Below are positions 35,473 to 46,100 of a stretch of 64,000 nucleotides of DNA, in pieces. The position numbers and the translations under genes were made by a program. This stretch comes from Dasypus novemcinctus (lineage: Eukaryota; Chordata; Mammalia; Cingulata; Dasypodidae): assembly GCF_030445035.2 (NCBI RefSeq), contig NC_080682.1, forward strand, positions 30,982,770 through 31,046,769. Reading direction: 5' to 3'. Position 1 is the first letter of the stretch. Each line of letters starts with the position of its first letter. The notes beneath the pieces are model-generated. The model had not been told where the DNA came from. It did no database searches and was given only the letters and a program-made list of their open reading frames with translations.

Positions 35473-37574
35473 GGTGTCAAAGCCAAAATACGTTTGCATT
35501 CTGCCCAGGCTCTTAGAAGGTATCGTAGTAACTTTAAGTAAGAGAATGTGTTCTGTGAAGGTAAAATTTGTCTTAAGGGTATAAATAATTATAAAAGTTT
35601 TACAAAGCATTGTTTAAATTAAGGTATTTAAATGGCTAATTGCAGAAAGTCATTATTTAACAAAACTGAATTGATAATAATAATAATAAAAGGCAATTTT
35701 ATAACAAACTTATTCAGCAGCCAGTCTCCCCTGCCAACTTGCTTCCAAAAAAACTGTTTCTGATATTACTTGCTACTAAGTATTTAAAGTGAGGAAAAGT
35801 TCATTATTTTAACAAGCTTGTTTAGTATTAATGGCAATTAGATGTTGTAAGAAGTTTGCCTGGTAACTTAGTATGTGGGATATATGGAATGTGTTTTTAT
35901 TGTTAAGGAAACAGAAGATGATTTTGTCCTAAGATAAAATGATTGATTATTGGAAAGAGTAGAGTGTGGGAAAAAAAACCCTGAATGAATACTGAAAGTG
36001 TAGAAGGTTTGTGGAAGGAAAATTTTTATGATTAAAATTGAGTAAGATCAATATACAAAGAAAATCTTTTATAAATAGCTTTTTGTGCTTTAACTTCATC
36101 ATTTCCTCAGTGTTTGAAGAAGAGTCTTACAAGACTCTTTTAAAAGAACATTTATGTTCTAGAAATCAAATCCTGAAAAGTAGTTTCTTATTTCAAACTA
36201 ACTGCAAGAGATTTATTCTTTTACTTTAAAGGAGAAATAAAGTAATGGTTAAGTTCATTTAATATGTTATAAGTCGAATGAAAGGTATTTAAAGGTGTTA
36301 TAAAATTAATAGGTTTTTAAAAAATTAATAAAAACTGTAACTAAGAGTTAAAATCATTTATAAATGCATTTATATTATAAAACAGTGGAAAGACAATAAC
36401 TGAAATTATAGCTGGGTGAATTTAGCCTGAAACTACTATTTAAGTGTAAATTCTAAACTAACCTTTCCTTTGTTTATGGTTACTTCAAGCCTAACCTCAC
36501 CCTTTGCCTTTGCCTATGGTTATTTCATAATTGAGAAGAGCTGGGACATCACTGTCTCCTCTCCTGGTATTAGTAACCCTTTCTCTCATGAATTCAAGTG
36601 TAAACTAAATAAATTGCTGCCTGATGGAATAAGGTTAAATGACCACTGGAATTTTATTATCTCCAAAATCAAAAGGGGGGTGGAGGGGGAGAAGTCTCCT
36701 GCCTTGACGGTCAGTGTTCCTAAAAGTGGCAATTCATGAGAGAAAGCAGTCTGTCTCCCTGAGGCTTCAAATAGCCTCAGTAAATATATATAAAATTAAT
36801 CTTGTTGCTTATCCAAAATTCTGCTAATTTCAAAGTAAAATATAAAGTTCTAAAACAAAATGGTACTAAGGCATTGAGAACATTTTGGTTATTACAATCC
36901 ATTAAATAAGAAGTAAAATTCTTGTGGTAAACTGCATGGTCATAGTGCAAATTAAGAAGAGTTTCAAGAGTCTTTGAAATGTTTTGCAGTCACACTTGTT
37001 TTGTAAGAATTAGAAGTTTAAAGTAACTAAAGTCATGTTGTTGTGTCAAACTATTCATGTCTACCTATTTGCTCAAATTGTTGAGGTTAAATATGCAGTT
37101 ATAAGTAATATATATTTCAGGACCCCAAATTAAGCTAAAAAGTATATAAAATAATGCAAATTATAAATAATATCAATGAGTTTTGTTTCTGTGTCTAACT
37201 CTTTGTGTCTGCCCATTTGCTCAGTGTATGTCTTCATACATCAGGATAATATCAAATTAACAAATGAAAATTCTTAAAAGAGCCCTTTTCAAATTGTTAA
37301 TTGAATATGCAGTTATATATGTAAATAAATATTCTTAAAGCCCAAATTAAACTAAGCAGGATGAAAAAGTCATAGAAATCTGATTATAGAAACAATTGGG
37401 AAAGGGCCTCCTCTTTGCAAGAGCTTTAAAGGCAAGACTAGGTGTAGCAGATTAAATCTATCTACTAGGCTAGGGAATTAAGAATCAGTTTGCCTGGTAA
37501 TTTACAGTTTAAACCTTTTGTCAGCCACAAAATGCAAAAAAACAAAGATTAGGTTAATTTTCACATAAGAAAAA

Positions 37575-38037
37575 TGTTGATGTAACCTGGCGGCCTGCTG
37601 CCTCAGTCTCCCACTCCCGGGTTGGACAGCAGTGGAGGAGACCAGTTTAGGCCAGTCCTATGGGCAGTGGAAGGATGCCCAAGAAGTAGCTAACTAAGTT
37701 GGTGCCATTTCAGCACTAAATTCTATTCCTTATTTGACAAAGGGGAGCAGGTAAAAACTAAAATGGTTGGAATGTGATAGAGGAAGCAGTTAAATCAAAC
37801 TTTTGCATGGGAAAGTTAAATCTCAGATAAGCTGTAACTTCTGAAGTATCCAATCTATGGAAAAACAGAGGAAGAGCTTGCATGCTAGGCTTAGGGGTAT
37901 AAATTGTGTCATTTTAATTTGTTCGTGGCACCAGCCATATCTGGCTCTGCACCCCTTCTTGCAAGATTGAGAATAAATTATTTTCTTCTCCACAATCTAG
38001 TGAGCGTTATTTTCTTCCAGAAGATTTCTTTCCAACA
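37575..38037 (+). mobile_element. foreign solo LTR carried inside ERV-B (copy 3)
   Basis: Ends TGTTG and CCAACA, same passenger LTR as 16347-16807, 463 bp. Confidence 0.8.
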
Positions 38038-40535
38038 AAATAAAGGTAATTAGTGGCTCTATTAACAAATTTCAGTAAGTAAAGGAAAGTTCATAAAAAT
38101 TATGGAGAGATCTTTCCTGGGTTATGATTTTAAAAAATTAAGTAATTGTGTAATGTGTTTTAAAACCTGGTAGTCAGTATGCATGTGTTTTAAAACCTGG
38201 TAGTCAGTATGCTTTTAAATTAATAATTTTCAGAACTTAAAGAAAAGAAGTTTTTAGCTTCCTGTAAGGGAAAAAGAGAACATTCCTTGCATAAACTATT
38301 ATGGTTTCAATTTTATTTAACTTGAGTGTAATCTCCCATAGTTAATTTATAAACTAAATTAACATTATGTACGAAATCTTTTGAGTAATGAAAATTGTAA
38401 GTTCACATTGGTGAAATTAGGCTAAAGGAAAAAGATTGTATATATGCTCTCTTAAATAAAGAGTAAATTTCTTTGGTAATTGTAATTTAATAAGTTTAGT
38501 TAAACATGAGGTGTCTAGTCAACGTGGTTATAGTCAATTATAAGGAGTTTGTAAAACATCTGCCAAACTGAAAATATTTAATAGTTCTAGTTCTAGAGAA
38601 GTCATTGTTAACGGAAACTTAGATTGGTATTGGTAGCAGAAATAACTTAATGATAATAAAACCTGTCTGAAGGCCACCGCAAAGTACATATTTAAGTAAA
38701 TGGTAATAAAAAGTTATCTTGATTATATTGGAAGTCTTCTGTTTTCATTTTAACAATGAAAAATAATATTTTTTCCTCTATTACTAAAGTACCTACTGTT
38801 ATCTTCATAGTAAAATTGTGTAAGTAAACAGTCATTTGATATATGTGTTGCGTTAAGTTGTTTAAAATATATATAAAAACAAGGAATAAACTTTAACATT
38901 GTCAAACTCTTGTGCATTCAAACCAGGCCTTGAATACATTACAGGTGGCCTCTCCATGTGAGTTATTGGCTAGGCTGGTCACTGACCCCTCAATTAAAAT
39001 ATGTGCTATATCAGTCTCTGGTTCTGCTCCTGAAGTCGATGGAAACTATATTGCAGTTTCAAGCTCCTGCAGCAGCCAATAATGACTCGGTACAGCCAAG
39101 TGTACAATGGATATCGCCTCCAGACTGGCACTGTTCCATAGTGCTAGAGAGCACTATGCACCAGGCTAGTGGAATACTGGAAAATCTCTCTAAGATGAAG
39201 GATGCTGCAACTTGCTCACTGCGTTGAAGAACATGCTAAGTGGAGCCATGATACCAGGATACTGTAAGTGAAACTTAAACACAATTGGCATTTTGGCCTG
39301 CTCTCATGGAGAGATAACATGTAAGGTATTACAAACCTGAAACTCAAAACTAATAATTGCAACTTTGAATCCTTATGCATTAAGTAATACATTAGTTAAT
39401 ATTAAGTGCTGTACTTTTATCCTGTACTAAATATATCCTAATAATTGTAATGTTATCTTTTCTATTTTGGATCAAGTGCAGAAGTATATTAGACATGTTA
39501 AATTCCTGGTAAAATCATTTTCTAAACAGTTAATAACATGTCTATAGAATAAGGTGGCAGTCTCAGCCAGTCTCAGTCAAGTTCTATATTTTACTGTACT
39601 CTGCTGTGTAGCAAAGGTGAGGCTTGCTTGCTGATGTTGAGTCACCTATTGAACAAGTCAAAATTGCTAGAAATTGTACAATTAAATCCAAGGTGTAAAA
39701 AAAAAAAAACTTTATTCTGTAGTTCTAATCACCCCACAGGTGAAAACCAAGAGAATTTCCAACTTAGTGTTCTAATCCTGGGTGAAGCCAGTTGCCCAAG
39801 GAGTGCCATTTCACCAGGAGCATCTGACAGAGCGAATGAGTGCCAATCATTGAACAGCTTGGAATGTGTTCAGACAAAACTAAGTGTCTGTTGCAATTTT
39901 TCTCTAAAGATAAATAACTTAAAAAAAAAAAAAAGAAATATATATGCTGTTCCCACCAGCTTTTAAAAGGAGTGCCATCTTTATAGGCACCTAACCTTGT
40001 CTACCTCTGTAATCCAATGTCCTCTTTTAAAAACAGGTCCAAATTTTTAATTAAGTTTGTTTCTTTCAGAGTGAACATCTTATTAACCATATGAAAACTT
40101 CATCCAACTTCATACAGAATGCCAGATCCATCTTCCTCCAGTTAAAATAAATTAATAAGAGTTTTACACCTTATTAGGCAATGACTACAGCCCATGGCCA
40201 GCAGGAAGCAGTTACAGAAAAAGAGATCGTCTCCCTTCAGCACCCCTTTTAAATTAAAGGTGTAAACTCTTTAAGAGTAAAATAAAAGTAATAGATGGAT
40301 CTGGAACCTGACTGGAAATCCACGTGAGTGCCAGTGGCAGCAGAATAACTGCAGGAGGCCCCTGCCTAAGATTCTGCTGTCCAGAATGAAAAGTTCTAAA
40401 CTTCTAAAAACAGTCCTGGATACTGTACTAAAGACTGATAAATAATCAATCAAAACAACAAACAGCCATCCACCTCATAGCTCCAACAATAATTATGCCA
40501 AAGCTTAGCAAGTTAAACTTTGGCAAAGGGGGGAA

Positions 40536-41014
40536 TGATGCGGGCTATGGGTGGAAGGCTCTTTGTCTCTTCAGAGATAACCTAAGCTGAAGGCTGTGGG
40601 TGTGGAAAGGTAAGAGGCTGCAGTCCTGCCCTTAGGGACAATGGCAACAGGCTCCAGTCCCAGGAAACAGTTTAACAATGCAAGGGCTATAAACTTTAAA
40701 TATTTAGGGGAAATGCAAAAAGTAAATATGCTAAAAGCTTATCTAGAATATCTGGAGTCCATGCTAAAAGCTTACCTAATATGTGGAAGATATATGTGCT
40801 AATTGAAGCCTATTGAGAACTGAAACAAAGGGACCATTTGGCCTTTCCTCTCTGTATAAAAGACGTTTGAAAATCTTGTTCGGGGCTCGGGATTCAAACA
40901 GAAAGCTCCCGAGTCTGGCCGGCCGTCAATAAACCATTTTTCCTTCTCAAAATCATTCCTGAGTCCTGGCCTCTCTATACTCAAATAATTGAACTTCTCT
41001 CAAATTCTACAACA
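40536..41014 (+). mobile_element. ERV-B copy 3 right LTR
   Basis: Preceded by AAAGGGGGGAA, begins TGATGCGGGC, ends TTCTACAACA. Followed by TTAT (41015-41018), the partner of 12498-12501. Across this pair the ERV-A interior continues in the order seen in ERV-B ('attat' then 'a.ctgggt.aatttagcct'). Confidence 0.92.
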
Positions 41015-44000
41015 TTATAACTGGGTAAATTTAGCCTAAACCTATCATTGTAAATGTAAATTCTAAACTAACCTTACATTGGTTTATGGTCACTTCACAC
41101 CTAGCCTCACCCCTTGCCTTTGCTTATAGTTATTTCATAGCAGTTTCTGTCCCTATAGCCCAGGAAAAAACAAATGTGAAACATCCCTGTCTCCTGTCCT
41201 ACTGGTATTAGTAACTCTGCTTTCTCTCATAATTCCAAGTGTGAACTGAATTGCCACCTGATAAAATTCTTAATCCTTGGGGTTAAACATCCACTGGAGT
41301 TTTTATTATCTCTAAGAACTAAAAAACAAAGAAGGTCTCCTGCCTTAACTGTAGGGTTCCTAAAAGTGGCAATTCACGAGAGAAACCAGTGTCCCCAAAA
41401 CTTCAATAGCTTCAGTAAATAAACATAAAATTAGTCTTGCTCATCCAAAATCTGCTAAATTCAAAGTAAAATATAAAGTTCTAAACCAAAAAAAAAAAAA
41501 TGTATTAAAGCATTGGAAATATTTGATTATAAGCTATTAAAAAACAAAATTCTTGTGCAAAACTACATGGTCATAATGCAAATTAAAGAAAAAGCTTTCA
41601 GGAATCTTTCAAATGTTTTGCTATCACACTTATTTTGTAAAAAAATAAAATAAAAGTTTTAAATAACTAAATTATGTTTCTGTGTCAAACTATTCATGTC
41701 TGCCTATTTCCTCAAATTGTTAAAGTTAAATATGCAGTTATATAAGTAATATATATTTCTAAAACCCAAATTAAACTAAACAGTATGTAAAATAATACAA
41801 ATTATAAGTAACATCAATAAGTTGGGTTTCTGTGTCTAACTCTATATCTGCCTATTTGCTCAGTGTATATCTTCATAAATCAGAATAATATTATCAAATT
41901 AACAAGTAAAAATTTTTTAAAAGCTCTATTCAAATAGTTAAAAATTAAATATGCAGTTATATATGTAAATAAATATTCCTGAGGCCCAAATTAAGCTAAG
42001 CAGGATAAAAATGTCATATAAAAATCTAATTATAAAAACTAATAAGGGCCTTCTCTTTGCAGTATGTCAAATTAAAACTATCTTCTAAAAAGGTTGGAAA
42101 ATTAAAAATCAGTTTGCCCTGTAATTCCCCAATTTAAATCTTTTTAAAACAGCCTTAAAATATAAATAGTTAATAATCCTATTACCAAATTTCAGTAAGT
42201 AGAAAGGCCCATAAAAGCTAAAAAAAAATCTTTCCTAAATTACAAATAAATTATACAACTGTAATATATTTTGGAACCAAGTATTTCCAAAATTTAAAAA
42301 TTATTCAGTTTCAAAACTTAAACAAAAACAAAAAAAAAATTAGCTTCCTGTAAAAAAAATTCCTTGCATAAACTATAATAGTTTCAATTTTATTTAGCCT
42401 GGGTGTAATCTCCCTTGATTTATAAAATACCCATTAAATAAATTAACATTGTATGTTCAAAATCTTTAAAATGATAAAAATTGTAAAGTCATATTAATAA
42501 AATTAAGCTAAAATTATGAATAAATAAAATAAACTTTAGTTAGTAATTATAATTTAATAATTTAAGGTATGTAGCCTATAAAGTGATCAATTATAACATT
42601 AATGGCAAAAAATAACTTCATAATACTAAAACTTGTCTAAAAGCCACCGCAAGGTCCATATTTAAGGAAATAACAAAAAAATTACCTTAATTCTATTAAA
42701 AATCTTCAATTTTAATTTTAACAATGAAAAAGTTTTTTCTCTACTACTAAAGTAAAATACCTGCTAGTATCTTCATAGTAAAAGTATAAAAAAATAAACA
42801 GTCATTTAATATATAATATGTTGCATTACAAATGTTTAAAAATATATATAAAATAAAAAAATAAACTTTAACATTGTCAAACTCTCTTGTACATTCAAAC
42901 CAAGCCTTAAATACATTACAAGTTACTTCTCCATGTAAGTTATTAGCTAAGCTGGTCACTAACCCCTCAAATAAAAATATTTACTATATCAGCCTCTGGT
43001 TATGCTCCTAAAGTTAACAAAAACTGCATTGTAGTTTCAGGGTCCTGCAAGCAGCCATTAATAGCTTGGTACAGCCAAGTGTACAATAAATATTGCCTCC
43101 AAATTGGCACTATTCCACAGTGCCAGAGAGCACTGTGTACCAGGACAGTAAAATACTAAAAACTCTCCCTAAAATCAACAATGCTGCAACTTTCTCACTG
43201 TGTAAAAAACATGCTAAAACATGTAAAAAACATGCTAAAAACCATAATTACCAAGTTACTGTAAATAAAATGGAAACACAATTGGCATTATGGCCTGCTC
43301 CCATGAAAAAATAACATGTAAGGTATTACAAACCTAAAACTTAAAACTATTAATTGCAACACAAAATCCTTATGCATTAAATAATACATTAATTAATATT
43401 AAGTACTGTGCTTTTATCCTGTTTTAAATATATGCCTAATAATTATATTATCTTTTCTACTCTAAATCAGGTACAATAATACATTAAACATGTTAAATTC
43501 CTGGTAACTTTATTTTCTAAATAATTAATAAACACGTCTATTGTTAGAGGTTTGCAATAATTAACAAATTGTAGCTCAATTTCCCCTGATATGCATTGGG
43601 AAAAGGCAAAACCTCTCCTCTGTGTCTGAGGGCATGGCAGGCACTTTCCCACAGGTTAAACAAAGAAACCTCATAGAGAGTTATAAAGGGAGATAGAGAT
43701 CTTCATCACCTACATATCAGAGGGAGATGGAGATCTTTATTCTACCTGCATATCAGAAGGAAACAGATGAAAACTTTCGCTATTTACATGTCCTTTAATC
43801 CCTACAGATGAAAAAATCATCTGCTCCTGTAGCATTCCCAAAAGCCATAAACTCCCTCAACCCCCTCCTACTACCTCACTTGGACCCTCAACCCCCCTCC
43901 CACTAACTATCATTTCCCCACCTAGGAAAGTTCTGTATAAATCAAGTTCCCCCTTTCAGGAGTGGGCTAAGTCTCTCTTCAGACACCCACCATGCTAGGC

Positions 44001-45202
44001 AGGGGAGCTGAAGTCTGTTCTTCAGATCACCTCTGTTGGGAGAGCTTCTCAATAAGTACATTTTCTGCCTGTTGTCAATCAGTCTCTGTGTACCAATGAA
44101 TGTCGTTTTTCTCCAACATCTATAAAATAAAGTACAATCTTAGCTAAAAACAATAAGGCCACCAATGACTTGCAGATAGCCAGCTAATTGGTGCCAAGCT
44201 CAACCACCCTACTACTCTACTGTATGCTACTGTATAGCAAAAACATTGTTTGCTTGCTAGTAATGGGTCATTTGTTAAACAGTCAAAATTACCAAAAACT
44301 ATACAATTAAAACCAAAGTATAAAAAAAAACTTTATTCTATTTTTGATCGCTCCCGCAGCTAAAAAAAATCTAAAAAATTTCCAACTCAGTGCACTAATC
44401 CTAAATAAAACCAACGGCCCAAAATGTGCCAATTCATGAAAAACACCTAGCAAAGCATGTAAGTGCCAATCATTAAACAGCCTAAAATATATCTGCAAAA
44501 CAAAGCTAAGTACCTAATTACTGTTATCTATTACAATTTGTCTCTAAAAATAAATAATTTTTAAAATGTATATATATATTGTTCTCCACTAACTTTTAAA
44601 AAGAGTGCCATCTTTATAAATACCAAACCTTATCTATCTCTGTAATCCAATGTCCTCTTTTAAAAACAGGTATTCCAAATTTTTAATTGTTTTTTTCTTT
44701 CAAAATAAACATCTTACTAATTATATCAAAACTTCATCCAGCTTCGTACAAAATGCCAGATCCATTATCCTCCAGCCAAAATAAAATAACAAAGTTTTTA
44801 CACCTTGTTAAGTAAAAACTACAACCTATAACAAAAAAAAAAATAGTTATGAAAAAAAAATCATCTCCCTTCAGCACCCCTTTGAAATTAAAAGTGCAAA
44901 TTCTTTATGGGTAAAATAAAATCAATAAATAAGTCTAAAGCCTAACAAAAAAATCTACATAAGCATCAATAACCCCCAGAATAACTGCTGAGGGGCCCCA
45001 CCCCCAGAACTCTACTGTCCAGAATAAAAAATTCTTCTAAAAACAAAATAAACCCCAAATGTTACCCAGAAACTTTGTCTTTGGGCCCTCACTGAAAAAT
45101 TAATAACTAAAATGGTTAATCTAACAAACAGCCACCCACCTTATAACTCCAACAATAATTATGCCAAAACTTACCAAAATAAACTGTCATAAAGGGGGGT
45201 AA
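41015..45202 (+). mobile_element. ERV-A interior, right part (non-coding)
   Basis: Collinear with ERV-B from the 'gctgggtgaatttagcct' region (15170) to the polypurine tract (45191-45202), but strongly diverged and with many A-rich stretches. It lacks the passenger LTR and the doubled 27 bp repeat. A separate solo LTR interrupts it at 43542-44118. No retroviral protein is recognised. Confidence 0.75.
43542..44118 (+). mobile_element. solo LTR of another ERV inside ERV-A
   Basis: 577 bp, TGTTAGAGG to CTCCAACA, with 'tctgtataaatcaag' near 43932 as TATA region, a late 'caataagtaca' in the polyadenylation position, and a T-rich end. The 5 bp TCTAT flanks both sides (43537-43541, 44119-44123). ERV-B shows the empty site ('atgtctatagaataagg' near 39537). 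Confidence 0.85.
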
Positions 45203-45667
45203 TAATGTAGGCTATGGGTGGGGGACTGTTCATCTCTTCATAGATAACCTGACTGAGCTATGCATTTGGGACATGAGAACTGCAGCCCTGCCCTTGGTAA
45301 CCATGACAACAACTCCAGCCCCAGAGAAATAGTTTAGGAATGCAAACCCTATAAACTTTAAATATTCAGGAAAAATGCAAACCAAATATGCTAAAAGCTT
45401 ATCTAGAATATATGAAGTCCATGCTAAAAGTTTACCAAGACCTGAAAAATATATATTAATTCAAGCTTATTAAACACTGAAACAAAAAACCATTTGGCCC
45501 TTCTTCTGTATAAAAGGAACTCAAAAAACTTGTTCGGGGCTCAGATTTTAAATGAAAATCTCTGAGCCCAGCTCGTTGTAAATAAATCCTTTTTCCTTCC
45601 CAAAATTATTTCTGAGTCCTGGCTTTTCTATACACAAATAATAAAACTTCTCTCAACTTCTACAACA
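45203..45667 (+). mobile_element. ERV-A 3' LTR
   Basis: 465 bp, TAATGTAGGC to CTACAACA, TATAAAAG near 45509 and AATAAA near 45582. Follows the polypurine tract AAAGGGGGGTAA. Followed by GTTC and the rest of the OR pseudogene. Confidence 0.88.
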
Positions 45668-46100
45668 GTTCCAATGTTATCCATCGTTTCTTCTGTGACA
45701 GCCCCCACTTTTTAAGCTCTGTTGTTCTGACACCAGCTTGAGTGAAAGAATTGTTTTCACTTTCACTGGTGTGAATATGGTTGGGTCTTTCCTAGTGATT
45801 CTTACCACCTACTCTTACACACATTTAAGTATCTTTCATATGCATTCAGGAGAAGGGACGCATAAAATATTGCCAACTTGTGCCTCCCACCTGATGGCTA
45901 GAATTCTGTTCTATTCCACCCCCATCTATACATATCTGAGACCTAGTTCCAGTTATTCCCTGACTCAGGACAAGGTGATTTCTGTGTTCTACACAATGGG
46001 TATTCCCATGTTGAATCTCCTGATCTATAGCATTAGGAATAAAGAAGTAAATAAAGCTTTATGGAATATAATTATCAGGAAAATCCCTTTATTTCTGTGA
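45668..46100 (+). pseudogene. olfactory receptor pseudogene, 3' part
   Basis: Resumes at the codon where 9335 stopped and runs to the TGA at 46098-46100. It includes helix 5 to helix 7 with MHSGEGTHK, SHLMARILFY and PMLNLLIYSIRNKEV. A one-base deletion in the 'agcccccacttttt' stretch near 45705 (the intact gene has 'agcccaccacttttt') shifts the frame. Helix 7 reads PMLNLLIY where the intact receptor has PMLNPLIY. Confidence 0.93.

Larger units (their letters stand above)
33734..41014 (+). mobile_element. ERV-B copy 3: non-autonomous LTR element, plus strand
   Basis: LTR 33734-34211, primer site 34216-34233, interior to 40535, polypurine tract 40525-40535, LTR 40536-41014. Both LTRs are subtype 2. 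The left flank CTTT (33730-33733) is the complement of the AAAG left of 28206; the right flank TTAT (41015-41018) pairs with the one left of copy 1. So neither side matches the other, as expected for LTRs that took part in recombination. It carries the 110-residue frame, the foreign LTR (37575-38037) and the 27 bp repeat. Confidence 0.9.
9332..45671 (+). mobile_element. ERV-A provirus with nested insertions, bounded by GTTC target duplication
   Basis: Two diverged direct LTRs (9336-9801 and 45203-45667) bracket 35.4 kb. The 4 bp GTTC precedes the left LTR (9332-9335) and follows the right one (45668-45671). Across it the OR pseudogene resumes where it stopped. ERV-A's own interior is about 6.9 kb (9802-12501 plus 41015-45202), including a SINE and a solo LTR. 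It has no recognisable gag, pol or env. The rest is a block inserted at TTAT. LTR divergence by eye is well over 10 percent, so this is the oldest retroviral layer in the pile. Confidence 0.88.
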
